The notes: generated by a model not told the origin, from the sequence alone. A DNA stretch of 33,955 bases from Saprospiraceae bacterium (GCA_020436835.1 JAGQWZ010000288.1:1-33955); one strand, 5' to 3'; positions 19,135-27,594 are shown, numbered from the stretch's first letter. Program-made: numbers and translations.

Positions 19135-20304
19135 ATGAACAGGAGAACACTCATTAAGAGTACCGTTACATTCGCTGCCGGTGCTTTGACCGCAAAAAGG
19201 TCTAATTTCCAGAGCTCACCAATATTGGATCGTGTAAATCCTGAACGCTCAGATCGTCTTCGAATCTGGGAGAGAGGATTGGAGTGGCGACCTGACATCA
19301 GCCATCTGAAAGCGCGACTTCTGGCTAATGAGAATCCCTATGGGCCGAGTCCGAAAGCCCGGTTGGCAATGATGGAATATACAAGAATGGGTAACCGGTA
19401 CGGCCATACGCAAGCCGAAGAATTAATTGCCAAGTTGGCAAAATTGGAAGGTGTTTCGGAGAATTGTATTCTTTTGGGGCCGGGTTCGTCAGATCTCCTG
19501 GAAAAGACAGCCACTGTCATGTTTCACAAGGGAGGAAATGTGGTCATGGCAGATCCATCGTATATGTCATTGGTCAAGACCGCCCAGTATTTCGGTGCAG
19601 AGATGAAGGGAATTCCCCTTACAGAAGACTATGCGCATGATTTGGTGAAAATGAAATCGGCTATTGATGATAAAACCAGACTGGTGTATATCTGCAATCC
19701 CAACAACCCGACCGGTAGTGTCACCTCCAGTGAAAAGCTTTATCAATTTTGTGAGACTACTGCTGAACAGGTACCGGTTTTTGTGGACGAAGCATACTTG
19801 GAATTTATCGAAAATGGCCGGAAGGATTCGATGGTGAATCTGGTTGCGAAAGGAAAGAATGTGATCGTATCAAGAACCTTCTCGAAAATTCACGGCATGG
19901 CTGGATTGAGAGTAGGGTACATTGTGGCCTTACCCGCGGTAATTGAAGAAATAGCCGCTTTGTCCCGATCCAATATGGGGATGAATATTGCATCCCTGCA
20001 AGCCGCAATGGCAAGTCTCGACGATGAAGATTTTTTAAAAATGAGCCGGCATAAAAATGCAGAATGCAGGCAGTTTGTCGCCGAGAGCCTGACTGGTATG
20101 GGTATAGATTACATTCCTTCACATACGAATTTTTTAATGTTTCCATTGTCAACGGATGGAAAGCTCTATCTCCAGAATATGTTTACCCGGGGGGTCGGTG
20201 TACGTGTATTCGAAATTGACGACATGCCCTGGAGTAGAGTAAGTATAGGAACCATGGAAGAAATGGAACTATTCGTCCAGACCCTGAAAGTCGTTTTAGC
20301 GTAG
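19135..20304 (+). CDS. Tat-signal PLP-dependent aminotransferase, HisC-like
   Basis: A 389-aa fold-type I aminotransferase close to the histidinol-phosphate aminotransferase group: LLANENPYGPS, ICNPNNPTGS, VDEAYLEF, the PLP lysine in TFSKIHG (Lys251), and LRVGY. Unlike HisC it starts with MNRRTLIKSTVTFAAGALTA, a twin-arginine signal (N-R-R-T-L-I-K, then a weakly hydrophobic stretch). It is therefore probably exported folded, with its cofactor, to the periplasm (inference). A dedicated hisC exists in the his operon, so this is unlikely to be the biosynthetic enzyme. Its stop overlaps the start of a permease gene by one base, so the two may handle the same amino or keto acid. The substrate is unknown. 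Confidence 0.85.
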   Translation: MNRRTLIKSTVTFAAGALTAKRSNFQSSPILDRVNPERSDRLRIWERGLEWRPDISHLKARLLANENPYGPSPKARLAMMEYTRMGNRYGHTQAEELIAKLAKLEGVSENCILLGPGSSDLLEKTATVMFHKGGNVVMADPSYMSLVKTAQYFGAEMKGIPLTEDYAHDLVKMKSAIDDKTRLVYICNPNNPTGSVTSSEKLYQFCETTAEQVPVFVDEAYLEFIENGRKDSMVNLVAKGKNVIVSRTFSKIHGMAGLRVGYIVALPAVIEEIAALSRSNMGMNIASLQAAMASLDDEDFLKMSRHKNAECRQFVAESLTGMGIDYIPSHTNFLMFPLSTDGKLYLQNMFTRGVGVRVFEIDDMPWSRVSIGTMEEMELFVQTLKVVLA

Positions 20305-21422
20305 TGGATCCTGCCCTGCACCAGACTATAGCATTTATTCTCTTATTGGTAGTCGGATTATCGCTAAAGTGGAGAATAAAAGATGCCAAAGAACTAAATG
20401 GAATAAAGACGGTCATTCTTACTGTGGCATTGCCAGCCACTATTTTCTTGGCTTTGTTAAAAATTGAATTATCAGGATCACTGATGATTTTACCCTTTTT
20501 GGGATTTGGTGCTAATGTAATCCTGTACTTCGCCTCCCGTTTCGTCTTAAATCATTTGGACCGGACAATTTCAACAATCAAGAAGCGGACCTTTCTTCTG
20601 CTTTTACCTTCATTTGCTCCCGGACTATCTTGTTTTCCCTTTGTTATTGAATATTTGGGAGATGATGCATTGGCAAATGCCGCTATTATTGACATTGGTA
20701 ACAAATTCTTTATTCTGATTGTCCTGTATCTGATCGCCGTTCAATGGTTTCAATCCCTTCATTCGAATAATTCACGGAATTCGGGCTCGAGGGAGCGTAT
20801 TAGATTATTGCTTTCTTCCCTGGTGAAAGAACCAATCAATATAGTGATTGTTCTTGCACTTATTTTCCTGATATTCGGATATAATCTCGATAAATTACCG
20901 TTGTTCCTACAGCAGTTTCTTTCTCAGACGCACTCGCTGACTACTGGTTTGATTTTATTGTTTATTGGTGTTGCATTTAATATTCGTGGCACGAATTTAG
21001 CCGGCATATTCGGCCGGTTGTTTTTACGTTCAGGCATTGCTTTTCTCTTGAGTGCAATCGCTTTATTTATTGGCAAACCGGAGATTATTAATCTGGCGCT
21101 GTTAATTGTCATTTTTCCTCAAAGTTCATGCAGCTTCTGGCCACTAGCTCATATGTCCTCCATCGAAATGATGGAAGGAAAAGATAAGGCCGGTATTTCT
21201 ACATTCGATATTCAATTGGGTCTGAATATCATTGCATGCTCGCTACCCCTTTCTTCTTTAATCATCCTGGGAGTATGTAGTACGGGTCATTATTTCATAG
21301 ACCCTGTACATTGTATCATTGCCGCTGTATCTATGCTGGCAGCCGGATTCCTTTTGCGATATAGCAGAGAAATTTTTGAAACCAGGTTTGAGGGAGGTCT
21401 GGTGGAGATCCCGGAGAAATGA
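20304..21422 (+). CDS. AEC-type (auxin efflux carrier family) permease
   Basis: A 372-aa inner-membrane protein with about ten hydrophobic segments in two groups, split by a basic loop near residues 155-170. The segment KTVILTVALPATIFLALLKI resembles the second helix of AEC-family transporters, where the usual pattern is an N/T-x-x-x-x-x-ALP-x-x-x-F motif. The start is GTG, sharing a base with the stop of the upstream Tat aminotransferase, which suggests translational coupling. The family moves organic anions, malonate or auxin-like acids, but the substrate here cannot be told. The family call rests on pattern and helix count. Confidence 0.6.
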   Translation: MDPALHQTIAFILLLVVGLSLKWRIKDAKELNGIKTVILTVALPATIFLALLKIELSGSLMILPFLGFGANVILYFASRFVLNHLDRTISTIKKRTFLLLLPSFAPGLSCFPFVIEYLGDDALANAAIIDIGNKFFILIVLYLIAVQWFQSLHSNNSRNSGSRERIRLLLSSLVKEPINIVIVLALIFLIFGYNLDKLPLFLQQFLSQTHSLTTGLILLFIGVAFNIRGTNLAGIFGRLFLRSGIAFLLSAIALFIGKPEIINLALLIVIFPQSSCSFWPLAHMSSIEMMEGKDKAGISTFDIQLGLNIIACSLPLSSLIILGVCSTGHYFIDPVHCIIAAVSMLAAGFLLRYSREIFETRFEGGLVEIPEK

Positions 21423-21648
21423 CGTAGGGGCAAAAGCGCCGCATGTCAATATTTTGATCGATTCCTGAGCGGTCTTCCCAGGCAAACCATGCCTCGAACT
21501 GATATTCTACCAAGAGGGTTAAGCGATTAAATTAAAAAGGATGTTCTGTTGTGTCTCAGGTTTGATGTCCCTGGTTTTTCCTATTTTCAGTTGCTGTAAT
21601 TCATCTCAGCGGATTACCATCAATTTATCTAACTGCCAATAAATAATT

Positions 21649-23028
21649 ATGAAGCCATTTTCTACTTCCCGTCGAAATTTACTCCGTAACCTTGGTCTTG
21701 GCGCTGCTGCAACAGCTGCCCCTTTTTTAGGTAGGGCCCAAACTGCGGACAAAGAAAAATTCAATACTGCGACAGCTGGATTGCCACCTTTGAAAGTCAC
21801 TAAAGTAAAGGCCATAGCCACCTGTCCACACGGGATAGAACTAATTGTGGTGAAAGTAGAGACCAGTGAACCTGGCCTCTATGGCCTGGGATGTGCAACT
21901 TTCCGGCAGCGCGCTCACGCGGTGGTCGCAGCCATAGACAAATATCTCAATGACTTTTGTGTTGGCCGGGATGTTGATAATATTGAAGATATGTGGCAAG
22001 CCACCTATCAAAGTTCGTACTGGCGAAACGGCCCGGTTTTAAATAATGCACTCAGTGGATTAGATCAAGCTCTGTGGGACATAAAGGGAAAACGGGCGAA
22101 TATGCCGGTTTATCAGCTACTTGGAGGTAAATGCCGGTTTGGGGTAGATTGTTATGCCCATGCCTCGGGGAAAGCTCCGGAGGAAGTGGCGGACAATGTG
22201 ACCAGGTTTATGGAACAGGGTTTCCGTCATGTGCGTATTCAGATGGGAGGATACGGAGCCACCCAGCTGCTGGGCGCCTATGGCTATTCGGGAGCTGCTC
22301 CTGAACCGGATTTTAAGAAAGCCGGTTTTGGTATGGCTGATGATAATTTTATGGATCCACTGGTCTATGCTAAAAGTGTAGTAGATATATTTGACAAGAC
22401 CAGGCAACAATGCGGAGAACAAGTCGAATTGCTCCACGATATTCACGAGAGAGTGCAGCCGCTGGATGCAATAAATTTGATAAAGAATCTGGAGGAATAC
22501 AGGCCTTTCTTCATTGAAGATCCATTCTCGCCGGAGAACAACCGCTATTTTAAATTGCTTCGGGAACACACCATGGTACCGATTGCGATGGGTGAATTAT
22601 TCAACAGTCCTCACGAATGGGTTGATCCGATCAAAGATCAAATGTTTGATTTTATACGGATTCATATCAGTCAGGCAGGAGGGATCACACCCGCAATGAA
22701 AGTAGCCAGGTTGGCAGAATTCTTCAATGTCCGTACTGCCTGGCATGGTCCCGGAGATGTTTCTCCAGTGGGTCATGCTGCAAATGCCCACATTGATTTT
22801 GCCGTGTGGAATTTTGGCATTCAGGAATCTGTGCATTTTTCCGATACGCTTCAGGAAATCTTCCCCGGATGTCCCTATGTCGATAATGGATATATGTATG
22901 TCAATGAAGCACCGGGTCTCGGGGTAGATGTCAATGAAAAGGAAGCAGCTAAATATCCACTTCCCGATGTCCAACTAAATAATTGGACGCAGGTGCGCAA
23001 GAAAGATGGAACGATTATCCGTCCCTGA
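21649..23028 (+). CDS. Tat-signal enolase-superfamily protein, D-mannonate dehydratase/RspA-like
   Basis: A 459-aa protein. It starts with a twin-arginine signal (S-R-R-N-L-L-R, then GLGAAATAAPFLG) and is followed by the enolase-superfamily N-terminal capping domain and TIM barrel. Typical of the mannonate dehydratase group are WRNGPVLNNALSGLDQALWD, GKRANMPVYQLLGGK, and the metal and acid-base residues in LLHDIHERV, FIEDPFSPEN, MGELFNSP and AWHGPGDVSPVGH. Known: characterised members dehydrate D-mannonate to 2-keto-3-deoxygluconate, some weakly. The Tat signal suggests a periplasmic form, perhaps for sugar-acid breakdown outside the cytoplasm (inference). No sugar-acid genes are next to it. 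Confidence 0.85.
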   Translation: MKPFSTSRRNLLRNLGLGAAATAAPFLGRAQTADKEKFNTATAGLPPLKVTKVKAIATCPHGIELIVVKVETSEPGLYGLGCATFRQRAHAVVAAIDKYLNDFCVGRDVDNIEDMWQATYQSSYWRNGPVLNNALSGLDQALWDIKGKRANMPVYQLLGGKCRFGVDCYAHASGKAPEEVADNVTRFMEQGFRHVRIQMGGYGATQLLGAYGYSGAAPEPDFKKAGFGMADDNFMDPLVYAKSVVDIFDKTRQQCGEQVELLHDIHERVQPLDAINLIKNLEEYRPFFIEDPFSPENNRYFKLLREHTMVPIAMGELFNSPHEWVDPIKDQMFDFIRIHISQAGGITPAMKVARLAEFFNVRTAWHGPGDVSPVGHAANAHIDFAVWNFGIQESVHFSDTLQEIFPGCPYVDNGYMYVNEAPGLGVDVNEKEAAKYPLPDVQLNNWTQVRKKDGTIIRP

Positions 23029-23139
23029 TCGGACGCGCCTGGCTTGCTTCAATACTTTTAATCGCTCAATTTGGTATATCCAATTGAACATCTCCGATAT
23101 GCCGGAGAGTTTAAGGGGTACGTATATCAAATTGACATT

Positions 23140-23343
23140 ATGAAAAGCGCATTAAGGACCATTTTATTCATCGTTGGACTAGGATTGATTGGCTATGGTA
23201 TCTATATGATAGTATCGCCTGATGTCCAGGCTGAAGTGTTAGGAATTGAGTTTTCGGCAAGTGACAATGAAATCAGTACAGAATCCATTATTCTGATCGC
23301 ATTAGGAATTATAGCGATCGCGTTGCCCAGGCTGATCAGGTAA
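23140..23343 (+). CDS. Small membrane protein with two helices, unknown
   Basis: A 67-aa protein with one hydrophobic segment at about 5-25 (TILFIVGLGLIGYGIYMIV) and a second near the C-terminus (IILIALGIIAIALPRLIR), joined by an acidic loop. I chose the ATG at 23140 (MKSALRT), which places a basic residue directly before the first helix. An in-frame upstream start at 23071 would add a hydrophilic stretch with no support. The family is not recognised. Confidence 0.6.
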   Translation: MKSALRTILFIVGLGLIGYGIYMIVSPDVQAEVLGIEFSASDNEISTESIILIALGIIAIALPRLIR

Positions 23344-23425
23344 GAAAATCACAGCTTTTTCAGGCATCAACTTGCATTTTGGTAAAAAAGTTGAACTTTT
23401 TTTAGCGTGGATATCATGGATTGTC

Positions 23426-23433
23426 TACATTTG
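23426..23433 (+). promoter_or_regulatory. -7 box of the Phe/Tyr operon promoter
   Basis: TACATTTG matches TAnnTTTG and lies 17 nt before the leader peptide ATG. A T-rich stretch ending at 23403 occupies the -33 position. Confidence 0.55.
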
Positions 23434-23450
23434 CACCACTTGATTAAATT

Positions 23451-23504
23451 ATGAGTAAGTCCTATAGCCAGTATTTTTTCTTCTTCTTTTATGGATGTCC
23501 GTAA
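23451..23504 (+). CDS. Phe/Tyr operon leader peptide (17 aa)
   Basis: The frame reads MSKSYSQYFFFFFYGCP and stops at TAA 23502. It has five consecutive Phe codons and three Tyr codons in seventeen. It is located between a -7 box and a terminator hairpin, directly before pheA. This is the expected design of ribosome-mediated attenuation by charged Phe- and Tyr-tRNA. The composition fits the downstream genes, which make both amino acids. Confidence 0.85.
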   Translation: MSKSYSQYFFFFFYGCP

Positions 23505-23506
23505 AA

Positions 23507-23566
23507 GGGGACCTGGCTTTTTGATTATAAAATAATATTTGGGTCCCTCAGGGACCCTTTTTTTTT
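23507..23566 (+). promoter_or_regulatory. Phe/Tyr operon attenuator (antiterminator/terminator switch)
   Basis: The terminator is GGGTCCC (23541-23547), loop TCA, GGGACCC (23551-23557), followed by nine T. The segment GGGGACC (23507-23513), just after the leader stop codon, is nearly identical to the 3' arm and can pair with GGTCCC at 23542-23547 as an antiterminator. A ribosome finishing the leader would cover it; one stalled on the Phe codons would not. Confidence 0.82.
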
Positions 23567-23581
23567 ATGGTTACAAAGAAA

Positions 23582-24421
23582 ATGAAGAAAGTTGCGATAC
23601 AGGGTTATCCCGGGGCATTTCATGAAATTGCTGCAAGGCTTTATTATAATGGCACCCCTCTCGAGATTGTACCAGCGGATACTTTTGAGGAGGTTGTTTC
23701 ACTGGTAGAGAATAATGCAGGGGCAGATATTGGGATGATGGCTATTGAAAATTCGATTGCCGGGAGTCTTCTCTATAATTATAATCTCATTAACCGTTCA
23801 TCCCTACAGATCAGTGGAGAAGTCTACTTGCGTATCAAGCAGAATCTTCTCGTTTTACCGGGATCCGACCTGTCTGAACTAAAGGAGGTGCAATCACATT
23901 ATATGGCGATAGCCCAGTGCAAGGAATATTTTAAGTCTTACCCTCATATCAAGTTAGTTGAGACAAAAGATACGGCGGAGAGTGCTCGATATATTGCCGA
24001 GAATAATCTCAGATCGGTAGGAGCCATTGCCAGCACGCTTGCGGCAGAAATGTATGGCCTGGATATTCTTAAGGAAAGCATTGAGACCAACAAACTGAAC
24101 TATACGCGTTTTATCGTGCTGGAACATTTTATGAACGTTCCTCACGATGATGGATTTAATAAAGTCAGTGTATCATTTGCTGTCAGCCACAAGACCGGCA
24201 GCCTTTATAAAGCCTTGAAAGTCCTCAATGATCTCGATGCCAATATGACGAAGATACAATCGACCCCCATTCCCGGCAGACCCTGGGAATATCTCTTTTT
24301 TGTTGACTTTTTACTTGATGATACCGGAAAATTTGGAAACGTGATTCAAGGTCTGTCGGAAACGACGCTTGGATTAAAAATATTAGGTAAGTATAAAGCC
24401 GGACAAAATTATGAAGATTAA
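23582..24421 (+). CDS. pheA: Prephenate dehydratase (PheA)
   Basis: Converts prephenate to phenylpyruvate for phenylalanine synthesis. It has 279 aa from the ATG at 23582 (MKKVAIQGYPGAFHE). An in-frame ATG at 23567 directly abuts the attenuator T-run and adds five residues; either may be used. The dehydratase domain spans about 1-180, with MMAIENSIAGSL and the catalytic NYTRFIVL. A C-terminal ACT domain follows from about residue 190 (KTGSLYKALKVL, IPGRPWEYLFFVD). Known: the ACT domain binds Phe for feedback inhibition; the usual ESRP motif is altered here to P-G-R-P. The next gene starts 11 nt before the stop. Confidence 0.95.
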   Translation: MKKVAIQGYPGAFHEIAARLYYNGTPLEIVPADTFEEVVSLVENNAGADIGMMAIENSIAGSLLYNYNLINRSSLQISGEVYLRIKQNLLVLPGSDLSELKEVQSHYMAIAQCKEYFKSYPHIKLVETKDTAESARYIAENNLRSVGAIASTLAAEMYGLDILKESIETNKLNYTRFIVLEHFMNVPHDDGFNKVSVSFAVSHKTGSLYKALKVLNDLDANMTKIQSTPIPGRPWEYLFFVDFLLDDTGKFGNVIQGLSETTLGLKILGKYKAGQNYED

Positions 24422-25583
24422 ACTGGCAGATAGGGTAGGACAGGTGGAAGAATATTACTTCTCCACCAAGTTGAGGCAGATTGCGCAAATGCGCGCAGCC
24501 GGGCTTGATATTATTAATCTGGGTATTGGTAGTCCGGATCTTAAACCTTCGCAGGAAGTGATCGACCGGCTAAGTCAAGAAGTTCAGCAGGAAGATCAGC
24601 ATGGGTACCAGTCTTATATTGGAATTCCGGAATTGAGGGAAGCACTGGCGAATTGGTATCGCCGTAAGTTTGGAGTAGCCCTAAAGCCGGAAAACGAGAT
24701 ATTACCTCTAATTGGTTCCAAAGAAGGTATCATGCATCTGTCGATGACTTACCTGCAGGAGGGTGATCAGGTGCTGGTGCCAAATCCCGGATATCCCACC
24801 TACCGGTCGGCGGCTCAATTAGCAGGAGCTGAAGTAGTCAATTATGATTTGAATGAAGAGCATGGCTGGTTTCCGGCCATTAAAGAACTGGAAGAAATGG
24901 ACCTTTCGAGGGTCAAAATGATGTGGGTCAACTATCCACACATGCCCACAGGTACCATAGCGACCCCGGAGTTGTTTGAAGATTTGGTCAAGTTTGCCAG
25001 GCGGAACGAAATATTGCTGTGTCACGATAACCCCTACGCATTTATTCTAAACAAAAACCCCCTAAGTATTCTATCTGCGGAAGGTGCAATTGATGTAGCG
25101 GTAGAGCTTAATTCTCTAAGTAAGACATTCAATATGGCCGGATGGCGGGTGGGATTTCTGGTAGGTAATAGTGATCGAATCCGTGAGGTACTTCGTTTCA
25201 AGAGTAATATGGATTCTGGTATGTTTAAACCTCTTCAATTAGCAGCAGTTGAAGCACTTAATCAACCTGATATTTGGTATGATCGGGTCAACGATACGTA
25301 TCAATCCCGAAGGATCCTGGCGGAGGAGATTCTTACTGCACTACAATGTAGTTTTGACCGATCTCAGGTGGGAATGTTTGTATGGGCGCACATTCCGGAC
25401 AACTATCCCGATGGAATCAGTATGGCTGACCAGATTTTAGAGGAGGCGAATGTGTTTATCACTCCGGGTAATATTTTTGGTGATAAAGGAAATCAATACA
25501 TCAGGATATCTCTTTGCAGCAAAGAGGATCTATTGAAAACAGCATTGGAAAGGATCAAGGATTGGCAAAAGAAAAATAGATAA
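24411..25583 (+). CDS. Class I/II aminotransferase, probably aromatic (Phe/Tyr)
   Basis: A 390-aa PLP enzyme, fold-type I: NLGIGSPDLKPS, GSKEGIMHL, PNPGYPTY, MWVNYPHMPTG, HDNPYAFIL, the PLP lysine in SLSKTFNMAGWR (Lys238). It resembles the LL-diaminopimelate/aspartate aminotransferase-like group. Its ATG lies inside the end of pheA (11 bp overlap), and tyrA follows after 11 nt. In this place it most likely makes Phe and Tyr from phenylpyruvate and 4-hydroxyphenylpyruvate, or acts on prephenate. The exact substrate is inference from context. Confidence 0.85.
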   Translation: MKIKLADRVGQVEEYYFSTKLRQIAQMRAAGLDIINLGIGSPDLKPSQEVIDRLSQEVQQEDQHGYQSYIGIPELREALANWYRRKFGVALKPENEILPLIGSKEGIMHLSMTYLQEGDQVLVPNPGYPTYRSAAQLAGAEVVNYDLNEEHGWFPAIKELEEMDLSRVKMMWVNYPHMPTGTIATPELFEDLVKFARRNEILLCHDNPYAFILNKNPLSILSAEGAIDVAVELNSLSKTFNMAGWRVGFLVGNSDRIREVLRFKSNMDSGMFKPLQLAAVEALNQPDIWYDRVNDTYQSRRILAEEILTALQCSFDRSQVGMFVWAHIPDNYPDGISMADQILEEANVFITPGNIFGDKGNQYIRISLCSKEDLLKTALERIKDWQKKNR

Positions 25584-25594
25584 TAACGGCATTT

Positions 25595-26434
25595 ATGATC
25601 ATAGCAGTTATCGGTATCGGACTTATCGGAGGCTCACTGGCTATTTCTTTGAAGCAAAATGGCTTTGCTGACAGGATATTGGGGGTAGATCATAATGAAC
25701 AACATGGATTGAAGGCAATTGAGCTGGGCATTATTGATGAAGTGGTCGACTTTGAAGCAGGAATCCGGCAAGCAGACTTGATCATATTGGCTACTCCTGT
25801 CAACGTGATTGTACGGATTTTGCCCGATGTGCTGGACCTGGTTGAAGATCAAATTGTCGTCGATGTGGGTTCGACGAAGGAAAGAATCACTTCTTCGGTG
25901 CAGGGTCATGTCCGAAGGGGTCGGTTCGTCGCCACCCATCCTATGGCAGGTACTGAATATTCCGGTCCGGAGGCTGCAATTCCGGATTTATTTGGGGGTA
26001 AGTGTACCGTCATTGTAGATAAAGAACAATCAGACCCGGATGCACTCGCTACAGTAGAGAGCATGTATGATTCACTGGGGATGAATATTGTCTACCATCA
26101 ATCTCATGACCACGATATACATACTGCCTACGTTTCCCATATATCTCATATCAGTTCATTTGCCCTGGCACTGACGGTACTGGAGAAGGAAAAGAATGAA
26201 AAACGCATTTTTGAACTGGCTGGCGGTGGATTTAGCAGCACTGTACGACTCGCAAAAAGTAATCCTGAAACCTGGGTGCCTATTTTTGAGCAGAACCGGG
26301 ACTACGTATTGGATGTTCTGGATGAACATATTAATACGATCAGCCGGTTTCGTACCTTACTCATCAAGAAAGATTTTGAATCATTTTATAAATTGATACA
26401 GCAAGCAAACCAAATTAGAAGAATCGTAAATTAA
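25595..26434 (+). CDS. tyrA: Prephenate dehydrogenase (TyrA)
   Basis: NAD(P)-dependent oxidative decarboxylation of prephenate for tyrosine synthesis (or of arogenate). It has 279 aa. The Rossmann motif IGIGLIGGSLA is at the N-terminus, followed by LATPV, DVGSTK, and the substrate-binding THPMAGTEYSGP. The helical C-terminal dimer domain contains SHDHDIHTAYVSHISH and GGFSSTVRLA. There is no fused chorismate mutase and no ACT domain. The DAHP synthase gene follows after 6 nt. Confidence 0.94.
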   Translation: MIIAVIGIGLIGGSLAISLKQNGFADRILGVDHNEQHGLKAIELGIIDEVVDFEAGIRQADLIILATPVNVIVRILPDVLDLVEDQIVVDVGSTKERITSSVQGHVRRGRFVATHPMAGTEYSGPEAAIPDLFGGKCTVIVDKEQSDPDALATVESMYDSLGMNIVYHQSHDHDIHTAYVSHISHISSFALALTVLEKEKNEKRIFELAGGGFSSTVRLAKSNPETWVPIFEQNRDYVLDVLDEHINTISRFRTLLIKKDFESFYKLIQQANQIRRIVN

Positions 26435-26440
26435 ATCATC

Positions 26441-27547
26441 ATGGAAATGGATATCAAATTACCCATCGAACGGCCAAAAAACAGGCCCATTGTTATCACT
26501 GGTCCTTGTAGTGCCGAGACGGAGGAACAAGTGATGAAGACAGCACAAATGCTGGCAGATCTCGATATGCCGGTTGATATGTTCCGGGCGGGAATCTGGA
26601 AACCACGTACCCGACCGGGTAGTTTCGAGGGAATCGGCTTCGAAGGATTGAAGTGGTTGAAGAAAGTGAAGGATAATTTTGGCTTCAAGATTACCACCGA
26701 AGTAGCGAATACCCAACATGTATTTGAAGCTTTAAAAGTAGGTGTTGACGCATTGTGGATCGGTGCTCGTACTACAGTAAATCCATTTTCCGTCCAGGAA
26801 GTTGCCGATGCATTAAAGGGTGTGGACATACCCGTGTTTATTAAAAACCCGATAAATCCTGATCTGCAGTTATGGAAAGGCGCGGTAGAACGAATCTATA
26901 ATGCCGGTATAAATCGTATCGGTTTGATCCATCGTGGATTTTCCAAATTCGGAAATACAATCTATCGCAACGTGCCTGAGTGGCAGATTCCGATTGAACT
27001 AAAGAGAACTTTTCCCGATATCATGATGTTGGTTGATGCTTCGCATATATGTGGTAACAGGGAAAACCTGCTGGAGATCTCACAAACTGCATTGGATCTC
27101 AACTATGATGGAGTGATGCTCGAATCTCATTGTGATCCGGCTAATGCCTGGAGTGATGCAAAACAACAGGTATCTCCTTTTCAGCTTAAAGAAGAGATCA
27201 TTGACCGTCTTCAGATTCGTAAGACCGGTGCCGGCGATGTGGAATTTCATCATAATATTGAAGACCTGCGCCTTCGGATCGATGCGATAGACAAAGAAAT
27301 TATCCAGATGCTGGGAAACCGGATGAAGGTCGCGGAAAAGATCGGTCAATATAAGAAGCAGAATAATATCGCCGTATTACAGGCTGATCGCTGGAATGAA
27401 ATCATTGAGAAGGCTATGAAACAAGCCAATCCCCTAAATCTTAGTGAGGAGTTTATTTCCCGGGTACTGAAGGCGATTCATCAGGAATCCATCAATCACC
27501 AGGAACGCATCATGCAAGGTGACAAGAAAGGAGAACAAGTCAAATGA
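26441..27547 (+). CDS. Bifunctional DAHP synthase / chorismate mutase
   Basis: A 368-aa fusion. Residues 1 to about 260 are a 3-deoxy-7-phosphoheptulonate synthase of the type I-beta/KDSA group (VITGPCSAETEEQ, RAGIWKPRTRPGSFEG, WIGARTTVNPF, KNPINPD, LVDASHICGNR, LESHCDP). Residues about 270-355 are an AroQ-type chorismate mutase (LRLRIDAIDKEIIQMLGNR, VAEKIGQYKKQ). It thus carries the first step of the shikimate pathway and the first step of the Phe/Tyr branch. Known: in such fusions the mutase domain often carries feedback control. It is the last gene of the operon and is followed by a hairpin. Confidence 0.94.
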   Translation: MEMDIKLPIERPKNRPIVITGPCSAETEEQVMKTAQMLADLDMPVDMFRAGIWKPRTRPGSFEGIGFEGLKWLKKVKDNFGFKITTEVANTQHVFEALKVGVDALWIGARTTVNPFSVQEVADALKGVDIPVFIKNPINPDLQLWKGAVERIYNAGINRIGLIHRGFSKFGNTIYRNVPEWQIPIELKRTFPDIMMLVDASHICGNRENLLEISQTALDLNYDGVMLESHCDPANAWSDAKQQVSPFQLKEEIIDRLQIRKTGAGDVEFHHNIEDLRLRIDAIDKEIIQMLGNRMKVAEKIGQYKKQNNIAVLQADRWNEIIEKAMKQANPLNLSEEFISRVLKAIHQESINHQERIMQGDKKGEQVK

Positions 27548-27561
27548 TGGCGTGACTTTTG

Positions 27562-27594
27562 TAGGAAGAAGGTGTATTGAGACCCTTCTTCCTA
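27562..27594 (+). terminator. Hairpin ending the Phe/Tyr operon
   Basis: An 11-bp perfect stem, TAGGAAGAAGG (27562-27572) with CCTTCTTCCTA (27584-27594), loop of 11 nt, 14 nt after the stop codon. The T-rich tail is weak (TATTAACTTTTATC), so the efficiency is uncertain. Confidence 0.6.

Noticed and set aside
21541..21642. 33-codon ORF before the mannonate dehydratase-like gene
   Set aside because: Cys-rich start looks slightly like a lipoprotein signal, but there is no basic N-region or proper lipobox and the frame is short.
22117..22569. Minus-strand ORF of 150 codons inside the mannonate dehydratase-like gene
   Set aside because: Antisense shadow of a conserved enzyme gene; no signal, domain or promoter support.
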